From the NCBI GenBank assembly GCA_016936665.1, contig JAFGXI010000017.1, forward strand, positions 120,559 through 184,558: DNA of 64,000 nt. Reading direction: 5' to 3'. Below, piece by piece: positions 1 through 7,438 of this stretch (within the stretch, counting starts at the first letter, position 1; each line of letters opens with the position of its first letter). The notes below the pieces were generated by a model that did not search any database, was not told where the DNA came from, and worked only from the letters and a program-made list of their open reading frames with translations. The translations under genes were made by a program, and so were the position numbers. The DNA comes from Bacteroidales bacterium (GTDB lineage Bacteria; Bacteroidota; Bacteroidia; Bacteroidales; JAFGXI01).

Positions 1-2
1 TC

Positions 3-1457
3 GACCAGTTGGGCGACTCTCGAACCGATGCCATCAACTTAGCCAACGCTTTTATTTCGCAACAAGAATTTGGCTATGCCGAGCAAACTTACCTCAAAGC
101 TAAAAAATTAAGTAAAGGGCAATACAGCTATACCTTCGAATTAGCCAACGTTTATTATTATGCACGGCAATACGATAAAATGATCGACCAATATTTAGAC
201 TTATTATCCGAAGGTGATCAATACATCCAAAGTGTACAAAATAGGCTACAAGCCGTAATTTACAATCAAGACGACGGAAGTTTGAATCAATTACTTAAAG
301 ACGAACTAATTCGCAGAATACAAAAAGAAAAAGACAGCCAGATTTATAGCGAGTTGCTAATTTGGTTGTATCTCCAAGAAAAAAATTTTAAAGCTGCTTA
401 TCGTCAAACAGTAGCCATAGACAAACGCAACAAAGAACAAGGCGATCGTTTAATTGCTCTGGGCGAAATGGCTCTTAACAATAACGATTACGAAGTTGCC
501 TCGGAATGTTTTGAGTACGTTATTCAATTGGGAGCCCATCAAATTAATTATTTAGATGCCAATATTGGGTATTTAAAATCTATGTTTCAACAAATTGAAG
601 CAGGGAACTATTCTCAAAAAGAACTTGATAAATTAATCGATACTTATCAGAATTTTTTAATGCTAGAAGGTAATAACGATAAAACTGCAATTGTTAAAAT
701 TGATTACGCTACAATATTAGCCTTCTATCAACAACAACCCGATAAAGCTATTGCACTTTTAGAAGATATTACCATTGCAACTTTACCACCTAATATTCAA
801 TCGAAAATAAAACTAAGCCTTGCGGATATTCTGCTATTCGACGATAGAATTTGGGAAGCTACCTTATACTACTCTCAAGTCATTAAATCCAATCCCAACA
901 ATGAACTAGGTAATGAAGCACAACTCAAAAAGGCGAAGTTAGCCTATTATTCCGGCGACTTTTTATGGGCAAAAGGACAGCTCGATGTGCTTAAAGCAAG
1001 CACCTCTAAACTTATTTCGAACGATGCCTTTTATTGGTCGTCGGTTGTTGCCGATAATTACGAAACTGAGAATGATGCTCAGGCTTTAAACGCCTTATCG
1101 CAAATCGATTATTTGATGTATCAGAAAAAATATACAGAAGCTTTAAGCACAATCGACAGTGCATTTACAACTTTCCCAAAACACGCAATAGAAGATGATC
1201 TTTGGTACAGAAAAGGTCAAATTCTTAACCTATTAAGTAAAGATGATGAAGCTTTAGCAGCATATCGAACCATCGTCGAAAAATATTACGATGACTTACT
1301 GGCCGACAACGCACTTATGGCTATGGCCGATATTTATTGGTTTAGCGGACAACACGAAAAAGCTGTTGAACTTTACACCCAGCTTTTAGTAGATTTCCCC
1401 GATAGTTTCTTTTCTAACGAAGCTCGCCAACGCATTGTTGAATTCCGAGATTCATAA
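3..1457 (+). CDS. TPR-repeat protein, 5' end outside window
   Basis: The reading frame is already open at the first bases of the window, so this is the C-terminal ~485 residues of a longer protein; the TTG at position 9 is not a credible start. The visible part is helical and built of tetratricopeptide-like units, such as ANAFISQQEFGYAEQTYLKA near the start and KAVELYTQLLVDFPDS near the end. The last units are spaced as in TPR proteins found throughout Bacteroidetes that assemble or scaffold envelope complexes. No enzyme motif is visible, and the signal peptide, if any, lies upstream. It ends at a strong hairpin and faces the leftward oxidative-stress operon. The TPR assignment is firm; the specific role is unknown. 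Confidence 0.8.
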   Translation, partial: DQLGDSRTDAINLANAFISQQEFGYAEQTYLKAKKLSKGQYSYTFELANVYYYARQYDKMIDQYLDLLSEGDQYIQSVQNRLQAVIYNQDDGSLNQLLKDELIRRIQKEKDSQIYSELLIWLYLQEKNFKAAYRQTVAIDKRNKEQGDRLIALGEMALNNNDYEVASECFEYVIQLGAHQINYLDANIGYLKSMFQQIEAGNYSQKELDKLIDTYQNFLMLEGNNDKTAIVKIDYATILAFYQQQPDKAIALLEDITIATLPPNIQSKIKLSLADILLFDDRIWEATLYYSQVIKSNPNNELGNEAQLKKAKLAYYSGDFLWAKGQLDVLKASTSKLISNDAFYWSSVVADNYETENDAQALNALSQIDYLMYQKKYTEALSTIDSAFTTFPKHAIEDDLWYRKGQILNLLSKDDEALAAYRTIVEKYYDDLLADNALMAMADIYWFSGQHEKAVELYTQLLVDFPDSFFSNEARQRIVEFRDS

Positions 1458-1490
1458 AAAAGCGAGAAATCTCTCGCTTATTATTTAGAC
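1456..1490 (+). terminator. Intrinsic terminator after the TPR gene, probably bidirectional
   Basis: A perfect 6-bp stem GCGAGA (1462-1467) / TCTCGC (1472-1477) with a 4-base loop is preceded by an A-run and followed by TTATTATTT. It starts at the stop codon of the TPR gene and lies between two convergent genes, so it can serve both. Confidence 0.75.
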
Positions 1491-1865
1491 TTTTGAAAAA
1501 TTTGAAACACTATTGTCTTCGATTAAATTCGTCAAACGATCTGAAATGACTAAAAATTGTTTTCTAAATTCTCTGTTGTTCATATGCTTTTGAGCTTCTG
1601 GCATCCAATCTTTGGCTTGATCTGCAATATTCATAATTTGCTGATTATCTTTTAGCCATCGGCTTTCTAACTTTTCCGCAACAACCAAAGTTTCGCAATC
1701 GACAACCCAAGTTTGAAAACGTTTTAAAAATTGTTTTTCGTCTGCGTTTAATTCTTGATTATCGAAGGTTTCGGGTAAAGTTTCTGCCGAAACTCCTAGT
1801 TTACTAACAGCAAGCAAACCTGCAGCTGCCAATGTCTTTTTTAAAAATCCTCTTCTATTTTCCAT
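1485..1865 (-). CDS. Small Tat-signal protein of unknown function
   Basis: This 126-residue protein begins with a twin-arginine type leader (ENRRGFLKKTLAAAGLLA, residues 2-19), which predicts folded export through the Tat system. The remaining ~95 residues are charged and helical, with one Cys and no motif I recognise. It lies just downstream of the superoxide reductase gene, but a strong terminator (1879-1914) sits between them, so it is either transcribed by read-through or has a promoter hidden in the ~80-bp gap. Tat export of such a small protein is usually linked to a cofactor or to riding with a partner; neither is visible here. The leader is seen directly; a role in oxygen stress is inferred from position only. 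Confidence 0.65.
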   Translation of the reverse strand: MENRRGFLKKTLAAAGLLAVSKLGVSAETLPETFDNQELNADEKQFLKRFQTWVVDCETLVVAEKLESRWLKDNQQIMNIADQAKDWMPEAQKHMNNREFRKQFLVISDRLTNLIEDNSVSNFSKV

Positions 1866-1878
1866 ATTTTACAGACAT

Positions 1879-1914
1879 AAAAAAAGACTCCGCACAGTCC
1901 GTCCGGCGAAGTCT
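1879..1914 (-). terminator. Intrinsic terminator of the perR-superoxide reductase operon
   Basis: On the minus strand a 9-bp stem AGACTTCGC / GCGGAGTCT (one G-U pair) closes a 12-base loop and is followed by seven T. It lies ~30 bp after the superoxide reductase stop codon and only 14 bp before the start of the Tat-signal gene. Confidence 0.85.
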
Positions 1915-1945
1915 CACTCTTTTCAAATGGATTAGTTATTAAATA

Positions 1946-2323
1946 TTATTTAACCTCTACTTCTACGGTATCACTTTCCCAAAGTCCGTGTTTAGTGCAG
2001 AAAGCATAAGCAGTTAACTTCATATTTTTAGTAGGAACGATAAAGAAATCTACTTCTAAATTGTTGGCTGCGTTACCTAAAGCTCCTTCTGTAAAATTGG
2101 CTTGAGCTAACATTTTTTCGCCATTCCAAAGTTGAACATAGGAAATGAAATGATCAGGATCGTCCGGATGCATATATTCATCGCCCACCATAACTTTTAC
2201 TTTGAATTTTTTACCGGCTTCGGCTTCTTTATCGCATTTAACAAACGCTGAGTGTCTGTCGATATAATCGCGCTTTGCTTCTTTGTCTAATGTAGAAATA
2301 TCTACGTATTTATTAAGTTTCAT
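1946..2323 (-). CDS. Superoxide reductase (desulfoferrodoxin/neelaredoxin family)
   Basis: The 125-residue protein matches the catalytic domain of class II superoxide reductases, which reduce superoxide to hydrogen peroxide at a square-pyramidal iron with four His and one Cys ligand. All five ligands can be placed: His24, His52, His58, Cys109 and His112 (the C-x-x-H-G-x-W motif). The N-terminal desulforedoxin domain with its FeCys4 site is absent. The usual Glu-Lys before the first His is Asp22-Arg23 here. It is the last gene of the PerR-controlled operon and makes functional sense there: the peroxide it forms is the substrate of the peroxiredoxin two genes upstream. A strong terminator follows. 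Confidence 0.93.
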   Translation of the reverse strand: MKLNKYVDISTLDKEAKRDYIDRHSAFVKCDKEAEAGKKFKVKVMVGDEYMHPDDPDHFISYVQLWNGEKMLAQANFTEGALGNAANNLEVDFFIVPTKNMKLTAYAFCTKHGLWESDTVEVEVK

Positions 2324-2347
2324 AATGATAAAATGATAAGGTTAATA

Positions 2348-2530
2348 TTATAATTTGTTAAGGCTGTAATAGCATTTTTTAGGAGATTGAATAGTATTTT
2401 CCGTTTTCAATACTTTGATAATCTTATCAATCTCTTTTTTCTCTAAACCTGTTAAATCGGATAATTCACCTGCTTTTAGAGGCTCCGAAGAGTCGGACAA
2501 CGCTTTAATTACTTTTTCTTTATTATCCAT
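2348..2530 (-). CDS. Tiny winged-helix DNA-binding-like protein
   Basis: A 60-residue protein that is little more than one winged helix-turn-helix: helix 1 (KEKVIKALSDS), a Leu-rich turn (LKAGELSDLTGLEKKEIDKII) with the recognition-helix look of MarR/ArsR-type domains, and a short wing (QSPKKCYYSLNKL). It sits 3 bp after the peroxiredoxin stop and 24 bp before the superoxide reductase, so it is co-transcribed with them. No effector or dimerisation domain is present; the single Cys (residue 53) is in the wing. It could be a second regulator of the cassette or a protein-protein adaptor. The fold assignment is good; the role is unknown. Confidence 0.8.
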   Translation of the reverse strand: MDNKEKVIKALSDSSEPLKAGELSDLTGLEKKEIDKIIKVLKTENTIQSPKKCYYSLNKL

Positions 2531-2533
2531 AAT

Positions 2534-3172
2534 TTATTTCACCTCCAATTTGCCTAAATATTCCGCAACACCTTCTGTTGTAGGTTTCATTGCCACATCG
2601 CCTTCTTTCCAGTTGGCAGGGCAAACTTCTCCGTGCTCTTCGAAATAGTGTAATGCATCGACCATGCGTAGAGCTTCGTCTATATTTCTTCCTAGAGGTA
2701 AATCGTTGATAACAGAATGACGAACTACACCATTTTTATCGATTAAAAATGTTCCTCTATAAGCTACAGGAGCACCTTTGAATACCGAGTTACCTTCGTC
2801 GTCCATATCGTACTCGCCAGCTAACACTTCGTAATTCTCAGAAATCGTTTTCGATAAATCGGCAACCAAAGGATATTTTACACCTTTAATTCCACCATCT
2901 TTCAAGGCTGTTCTTAACCATGCTAAATGCGAGAACTCTGAATCGATAGAACAACCTACTATTTGAACATTACGTTTTTCGAATTCAGCTATTTTTTCTT
3001 GAAATGCTAATATCTCTGTAGGACAAACAAAGGTGAAATCGAGAGGATAAAAGAAAAAGATTACATCTTTTTTACCAATATACTGCTCTAAAGAAAAATT
3101 CTCTACTACTTCGTTGCCATTTACTACAGCGGTAGCTGAAAATACTGGCGCTTTTTTCCCAATTAAACTCAT
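2534..3172 (-). CDS. Typical 2-Cys peroxiredoxin (AhpC/TSA family)
   Basis: This thiol peroxidase reduces hydrogen peroxide and organic peroxides using an intersubunit disulphide. The peroxidatic Cys50 lies in FTFVCPTE and the resolving Cys184 in EVCPANW; the 212-residue length is typical of the Prx1/AhpC group. The C-terminal Tyr-Phe motif that makes many of these enzymes sensitive to over-oxidation is absent; the tail ends in LGKLEVK. No AhpF-type reductase is in the window, so thioredoxin or another donor must reduce it. It starts 7 bp after perR and is followed after 3 bp by the small winged-helix gene, which fixes it as part of the PerR operon. Confidence 0.95.
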   Translation of the reverse strand: MSLIGKKAPVFSATAVVNGNEVVENFSLEQYIGKKDVIFFFYPLDFTFVCPTEILAFQEKIAEFEKRNVQIVGCSIDSEFSHLAWLRTALKDGGIKGVKYPLVADLSKTISENYEVLAGEYDMDDEGNSVFKGAPVAYRGTFLIDKNGVVRHSVINDLPLGRNIDEALRMVDALHYFEEHGEVCPANWKEGDVAMKPTTEGVAEYLGKLEVK

Positions 3173-3179
3173 TTTTAAT

Positions 3180-3584
3180 TTATTTTTTTGTTAGACATGA
3201 TTTGCATACTCCTGTAATGTTGAATTGAATTTCTTTCACTTCATATGAATGATTTAATAAAAGATTTAAGGGCTGATTCAGAAAAACATCGCTGACCTCT
3301 CCACAAACATCGCATTTAAAATGGCCATGTTCTCTAACTTCGGCATCGTATCGTAATTCGTTACCTTCAATTCTAACTTCTTGTACTAAACGCTTTGCAA
3401 TTAGTAATTTCAAAACATTGTAAACGGTTGTTTTTGATAAAGATGGAATCTCATCCTTTAAATCATTGAAAATGGTGTACGCAGTCGGATGACTTTTAGT
3501 TGCCTTCAAATAACTAAAAATTTTTAGCCTTTGTATTGAAGGAGAAACCCCATTTTGCACCAATATTTCTTGATTTGTCTTCAA
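3180..3584 (-). CDS. perR: Fur-family peroxide sensor PerR
   Basis: Peroxide-sensing repressor: a metal-bound form blocks promoters until His oxidation releases it. Residues align with Bacillus PerR at a constant offset of -5: regulatory-site His32, Asp80, His86, His88 and Asp99, and structural zinc Cys91, Cys94, Cys127 and Cys130. The Asp at position 99, not Glu, is the known feature favouring PerR over Fur. The winged helix occupies residues ~10-80. It is the first gene of an operon encoding peroxiredoxin and superoxide reductase, and its own promoter carries two 7-1-7 inverted repeats, so autorepression is likely. Specificity for peroxide, not iron, is inferred from the residues and neighbours. 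Confidence 0.93.
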   Translation of the reverse strand: MKTNQEILVQNGVSPSIQRLKIFSYLKATKSHPTAYTIFNDLKDEIPSLSKTTVYNVLKLLIAKRLVQEVRIEGNELRYDAEVREHGHFKCDVCGEVSDVFLNQPLNLLLNHSYEVKEIQFNITGVCKSCLTKK

Positions 3585-3601
3585 TTATTATTATTACATT
3601 T

Positions 3602-3616
3602 TTATAATGATTACAA
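3602..3616. promoter_or_regulatory. PerR box 1
   Basis: TTATAATGATTACAA is a 7-1-7 inverted repeat with one mismatch to the Bacillus PerR consensus TTATAATnATTATAA. It overlaps the end of the -7 element and the predicted transcription start of the perR operon. Confidence 0.8.
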
Positions 3617-3645
3617 ATTTAGAATAATTCTAAATAATTTCCAAA
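3614..3645 (-). promoter_or_regulatory. perR operon promoter (Bacteroidetes -33/-7 type)
   Basis: On the minus strand TTTG (3642-3645) and TAAATTTG (3614-3621) are separated by 20 bp, which fits the Bacteroidetes consensus TTTG-N19-21-TAnnTTTG. The perR ATG lies ~30 bp downstream. Both PerR-like boxes overlap this promoter. Confidence 0.75.
3619..3633. promoter_or_regulatory. PerR/Fur-like box 2
   Basis: TTAGAATAATTCTAA is a perfect 7-1-7 inverted repeat. Its centre (3626) is 17 bp from the centre of box 1 (3609), and it covers the upstream half of the -7 element and the spacer. It differs from the PerR consensus at one base per half-site. Confidence 0.75.
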
Positions 3646-3727
3646 TCAATTCTGTTAAAAAAATTAAAATCTTTGGAGTCTTAATAAAAACGTTTAGTTC
3701 TTATGCTCATAAATGATTGATTTACTA

Positions 3728-3735
3728 TAGATTTG
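3728..3735 (+). promoter_or_regulatory. Possible -7 element for the coiled-coil membrane gene
   Basis: TAGATTTG matches TAnnTTTG and lies 16 bp before the ATG at 3752. No clear TTTG is present at the expected -33 distance, so support is moderate. Confidence 0.4.
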
Positions 3736-3751
3736 TAAAAAAATTACAAAA

Positions 3752-4693
3752 ATGGATTCGCAAAACACTGATCAAAATAAAGAGATAAAAACAAGTCCAA
3801 TTATTAATAAAACTAATAAAGATTGTAAAAATAACGGCTTATTGGCATTAATAGGTTTACTTATTATTGTATCTGCGGTAGGATGGTATTTGTATTTCGA
3901 TATGCGCTCTACAAATATTGGCACTGTTACTCAACTAAATGTAGTTAGCGATGAAAAAGAAGAAGTGACCAACGAATTAAAAGAGTTAATTGTTCAATAC
4001 GAAGATTTAAAGACAGATAACGAAGATTTGAATTCGAAACTTAGCCAAGAGCAACAACATATCGAAACGCTTCTTGAAGAGCTTAAAAAAGTTAAAGCTG
4101 ATAACAGATGGCAAATTCATAAATACAAAAAAGAATTATCGACGCTTCGCGAAATTATGAAGAATTACATTTACCAAATCGATTCTTTAAATACGTTAAA
4201 TGTCAATTTGCGACAAGAAAACCAAACGGTATCAGCAGAAAACCAAAGAATTAGTTCTAAGAATAAAGAATTGGAAGAATTAACCACCAATTTATCTACC
4301 ACTGTAGAAAAAGCATCGGTTTTAAGAGCCATCAACATAGTTCCAATGGCATTGAAAAGTAAAGGTAAAGAGACTAATCGTAGCAATAAAGTTGAAAAAA
4401 TCAGAGTGTGTTTTACCATTACGGAAAATGCAGTGGCAAAATCCGGCCCTCAGATGGTTTATTTGAGAATTTTGAATCCTCAAAATGCAGTATTATCGGG
4501 AAATATAAATACCGTTAATTTTGGAGAAACAGTAATAAGCTATTCCGACAAGAGAGAAATCGAATACGATAATAAAGATTTAGATGTGTGCATCTATTGG
4601 GCAAAAAGCGAAAATTTACCGGAAGGCGAATATAAAGTTGAACTTATTTCTGAGGGTAACTTAATAGGAACTTCAGCCTTTTATTTAAAATAG
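3752..4693 (+). CDS. Membrane-anchored coiled-coil protein
   Basis: The 313-residue protein has a short Lys/Asn-rich N-terminus, one transmembrane helix (residues ~29-48), a long coiled coil with heptad Leu/Glu/Asn pattern (~65-190), and a C-terminal beta-rich domain (~215-313) containing VCFTITENAV, VYLRILNP and VCIYWAKSENLPEGEYKVEL. The layout, a single anchor with a stalk and a terminal domain, suggests a structural or scaffold role in the envelope. I do not recognise a named family beyond uncharacterised proteins common in Bacteroidetes. It starts a rightward group with the DUF454 and arginine deiminase genes, one base separating it from the next start. Confidence 0.7.
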   Translation: MDSQNTDQNKEIKTSPIINKTNKDCKNNGLLALIGLLIIVSAVGWYLYFDMRSTNIGTVTQLNVVSDEKEEVTNELKELIVQYEDLKTDNEDLNSKLSQEQQHIETLLEELKKVKADNRWQIHKYKKELSTLREIMKNYIYQIDSLNTLNVNLRQENQTVSAENQRISSKNKELEELTTNLSTTVEKASVLRAINIVPMALKSKGKETNRSNKVEKIRVCFTITENAVAKSGPQMVYLRILNPQNAVLSGNINTVNFGETVISYSDKREIEYDNKDLDVCIYWAKSENLPEGEYKVELISEGNLIGTSAFYLK

Positions 4694-4694
4694 T

Positions 4695-5102
4695 TTGAAT
4701 AGAGATTATCAATATAAAAAATGGACCCGTTGGCTAATTTATGCTTCCGGGTTCTTTTTTTTAATCTTAGGCATATTAGGCATTTTTATCCCCCTTCTCC
4801 CAACCACCCCATTTCTATTGTTAGCAGCTTGGGCATTTATGCATACCAATCGTAAAATTTACCTTTGGATGTTTAAAAACAGATGGTTTGGGAAAAGCTT
4901 TAGCAACTATATGAAAAACCGTTCTGTTTCAAGATCCGTTAAAATAAGTTCCCTGATAATTCTTAGTATTACTATGGCTTATTCTATTATTTTTGTAATA
5001 GAATTTAGATGGTTAAAAGTTTTATTGTTGGTAATATACCTTGCTGTTGCCTATCACATCATCAAACTAAAAACCATCGACGATAAAATACAAAAACTAT
5101 GA
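4695..5102 (+). CDS. DUF454 (YbaN-like) inner-membrane protein
   Basis: The 135-residue protein carries the DUF454 signature GILGIFIPLLPTTPFLLLAAWAF followed by a second hydrophobic pair near the C-terminus, giving three or four membrane helices. Members are small inner-membrane proteins of unknown function. The start is a TTG one base after the preceding stop; the next in-frame Met is far inside the conserved region, so the TTG is preferred. The last four bases overlap the ATG of the arginine deiminase gene, a sign of translational coupling. Confidence 0.85.
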   Translation: MNRDYQYKKWTRWLIYASGFFFLILGILGIFIPLLPTTPFLLLAAWAFMHTNRKIYLWMFKNRWFGKSFSNYMKNRSVSRSVKISSLIILSITMAYSIIFVIEFRWLKVLLLVIYLAVAYHIIKLKTIDDKIQKL

Positions 5103-6355
5103 GTCTCGATTATACAGTAAAAATCAATTCCGAAATCGGCGAGCTTGAAGCTGTAATCTTACACAAACCGGGTAAAGAGGTTGAAAACATGAAGCCGGAA
5201 AATGCCAACAGAGCATTGTACAGCGACATTCTCAATGTAGAAGTGGCCAATCATGAATATCAACAATTCAGTGGGGCACTAAATAAAATCACCAAAACAT
5301 TTCAAACGAAAGATTTGCTTAGCGATATTTTAGAAAAGCAAGAAGTTAAAGCGCAAATCTTAAGCGATATATCAAGACTTGAACTACAAGAGGAGTTGGT
5401 TGAAAGCATTCAATCATTAAATTCAAAAAAATTATCAGAATTGCTCATCGAAGGCGTTTTGATGGATAAAAATACTCTTACAAAATTTTTAAACGACGAT
5501 AGATACGGTTTAAAACCACTTTACAATTTTTTCTTTATGCGCGATGCTTCTATGTCGATAGGAGATCGTGTACTAATAGGGAAAATGGCCAATGTAGTTC
5601 GACAACGAGAAGCTTTAATTATGGATTACATTTTTAGGTTTCACCCATTATTTAACAATCGTACCTACAATCCAAATTTAATTAATCAGAAAGCCGATGA
5701 AATTAAAATAGAAGGAGGCGATGTTTTGGTTGCCCGAGAAGATATTTTACTTATTGGTATGGGGCTAAGAACAAGTGCAGAAGCCATTGATTACCTAATA
5801 GAAGAGTTCAAGCAACAGAATAAGCATCAACATATTATTGTTCAAGAATTGCCTCATCATCCTGAGTCTTTCATCCATTTAGACATGGTTTTTACCCTAC
5901 TCGACAGAGACCAATGTATGGTTTATGCTCCCCTTATTCTGGGTTTAAATCAATATAAAACCATCCATATAGAAGTTAAAGATGGTCAAACTAAAACGAT
6001 TGAAGTTGAAGACAACATTGTAGTTGCCCTAAAAAAATTGGGGATGGATTTGGAACCAATTTATTGCGGAGGCACACAAGATCAATGGATTCAAGACAGA
6101 GAACAATGGCACAGCGGAGCTAACTTTTTTTCTTTTGCGCCAGGCAAAGTCATTGGTTATGGAAGAAACTCACATACCATAGAGCAAATGAATAAACATG
6201 GCTTCGATATTATAACAGCCAAAGAAGTAAGCGAAGGTAAAGTGAACGTTGGCGACTACAAAAAGTGTGTGGTAACCATTGAAGGGTCTGAACTTGCACG
6301 AGGGGGCGGTGGTGCCAGATGCATGACCATGCCTGTACGACGTAGAGATTTGTAG
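5099..6355 (+). CDS. arcA: Arginine deiminase
   Basis: Hydrolyses L-arginine to citrulline and ammonia. The guanidino-group catalytic residues are all visible: Asp149 in FMRDAS, Glu205 in EGGDV, His260 and Asp262 in HLDMVF, and the nucleophile Cys408 in GGARCMTMP. The 418-residue length is normal for the family. It overlaps the DUF454 gene by 4 bp. The other genes of the usual fermentation pathway (ornithine carbamoyltransferase, carbamate kinase, arginine-ornithine antiporter) are not nearby, so either they are elsewhere or the enzyme only supplies citrulline and ammonia. Its stop codon abuts that of the convergent DUF4421 gene. Confidence 0.95.
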   Translation: MSLDYTVKINSEIGELEAVILHKPGKEVENMKPENANRALYSDILNVEVANHEYQQFSGALNKITKTFQTKDLLSDILEKQEVKAQILSDISRLELQEELVESIQSLNSKKLSELLIEGVLMDKNTLTKFLNDDRYGLKPLYNFFFMRDASMSIGDRVLIGKMANVVRQREALIMDYIFRFHPLFNNRTYNPNLINQKADEIKIEGGDVLVAREDILLIGMGLRTSAEAIDYLIEEFKQQNKHQHIIVQELPHHPESFIHLDMVFTLLDRDQCMVYAPLILGLNQYKTIHIEVKDGQTKTIEVEDNIVVALKKLGMDLEPIYCGGTQDQWIQDREQWHSGANFFSFAPGKVIGYGRNSHTIEQMNKHGFDIITAKEVSEGKVNVGDYKKCVVTIEGSELARGGGGARCMTMPVRRRDL

Positions 6356-7438
6356 CTATTTTTTAGGACTCCCAAAGCGTCTTCCTACAAAAAACCTGAA
6401 GTTTCCGATCTGAGTTGCTGTTCTGTACTGATCGAAGCTATGAAAGCTATGATTATCGTTATAGTTAAAGCCGGCATAAAATCTTTGCCCGTTATACAAA
6501 ATCGCAATTTTATTACTCATAACAAACCCTAGTTTTGTATAACTAAATTGATGAGCTTCCCCATCTTTAATTGTATTTATTGTCATTATCTGCGAAACAA
6601 TTCCGGGTATTAACGATAAAGTGATCATGAATTTTTTAGCAATCACAAAATTATATGCGTAGCCAAACAACGGACCAACATCTAATGCGACAATCGATTT
6701 TATTTGATAATCGTCTTCCTTATCAAAATTATCGGTATATTCTTGAGGAACAAAAGTACTGTCTGAACTTGTAGAAGTAATATTTGTAATATATCCCAAA
6801 ATAAATGAGCCCGACATTTTCTTTTGAATTTCATTTTGAACAAATGATGCTCTATACGAAAATTTTCTATTGTTAATAACATGGAAATAAGCAAATCCTA
6901 AGGAGCTTGTCTGAAGACTTGGAACTATAGGGTAATTCATATCCCTAGTGAAAGTGGAGTCGTAAGATTCGGGGTTTGTGATATAAAATCCTTGATAATA
7001 ATTAAAAAAGATATCTATCAAGAACTTATGAGCAAATATATTCATTTGAGCATCGAACCTTTGCGTTTTACCAAACTTTTCATCATCATTATTCAATGCT
7101 GGGATGTTGAATGCAAAAGAAAAACCTAACCATTTATAGTTGAAACCAAATCCAACATTGAAGATATCGTTTGGAGAAAACAATAAAGATTGATTCGTCC
7201 CTTTATTAGTTATGCTGAATTTATAATACTTTGTTAAGCCATGTGTAAATAAATTCAGATAATTCGATTTATCTTCTATATAGTTGGTGTCTAACTTAGA
7301 ATGCTTAGTTTGCGAATTAATGTTTATTTGAGAATCTGATTGAGCATATAACGAAGTTCCGCTTAAAAAAACAAACCAAAAATAAAGCCCAAATAAAAGA
7401 ATTTTCTTATTTAGAATCAAGTTCGATAAATTCAACAT
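6356..7438 (-). CDS. DUF4421 outer-membrane-type protein
   Basis: A 360-residue protein with a cleavable signal peptide (hydrophobic stretch to ~residue 30, ending SLYAQ) and a body of alternating aromatic and polar residues typical of a beta barrel, ending in an aromatic/Arg-rich strand (FRFFVGRRFG). The pattern fits DUF4421, a Bacteroidetes family of unknown function. The first 32 bp overlap the end of the HdeD-like gene; TTG codons a few residues in are alternative starts. The stop codon lies directly against that of arginine deiminase, leaving no room for a terminator. Confidence 0.75.
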   Translation of the reverse strand: MLNLSNLILNKKILLFGLYFWFVFLSGTSLYAQSDSQININSQTKHSKLDTNYIEDKSNYLNLFTHGLTKYYKFSITNKGTNQSLLFSPNDIFNVGFGFNYKWLGFSFAFNIPALNNDDEKFGKTQRFDAQMNIFAHKFLIDIFFNYYQGFYITNPESYDSTFTRDMNYPIVPSLQTSSLGFAYFHVINNRKFSYRASFVQNEIQKKMSGSFILGYITNITSTSSDSTFVPQEYTDNFDKEDDYQIKSIVALDVGPLFGYAYNFVIAKKFMITLSLIPGIVSQIMTINTIKDGEAHQFSYTKLGFVMSNKIAILYNGQRFYAGFNYNDNHSFHSFDQYRTATQIGNFRFFVGRRFGSPKK

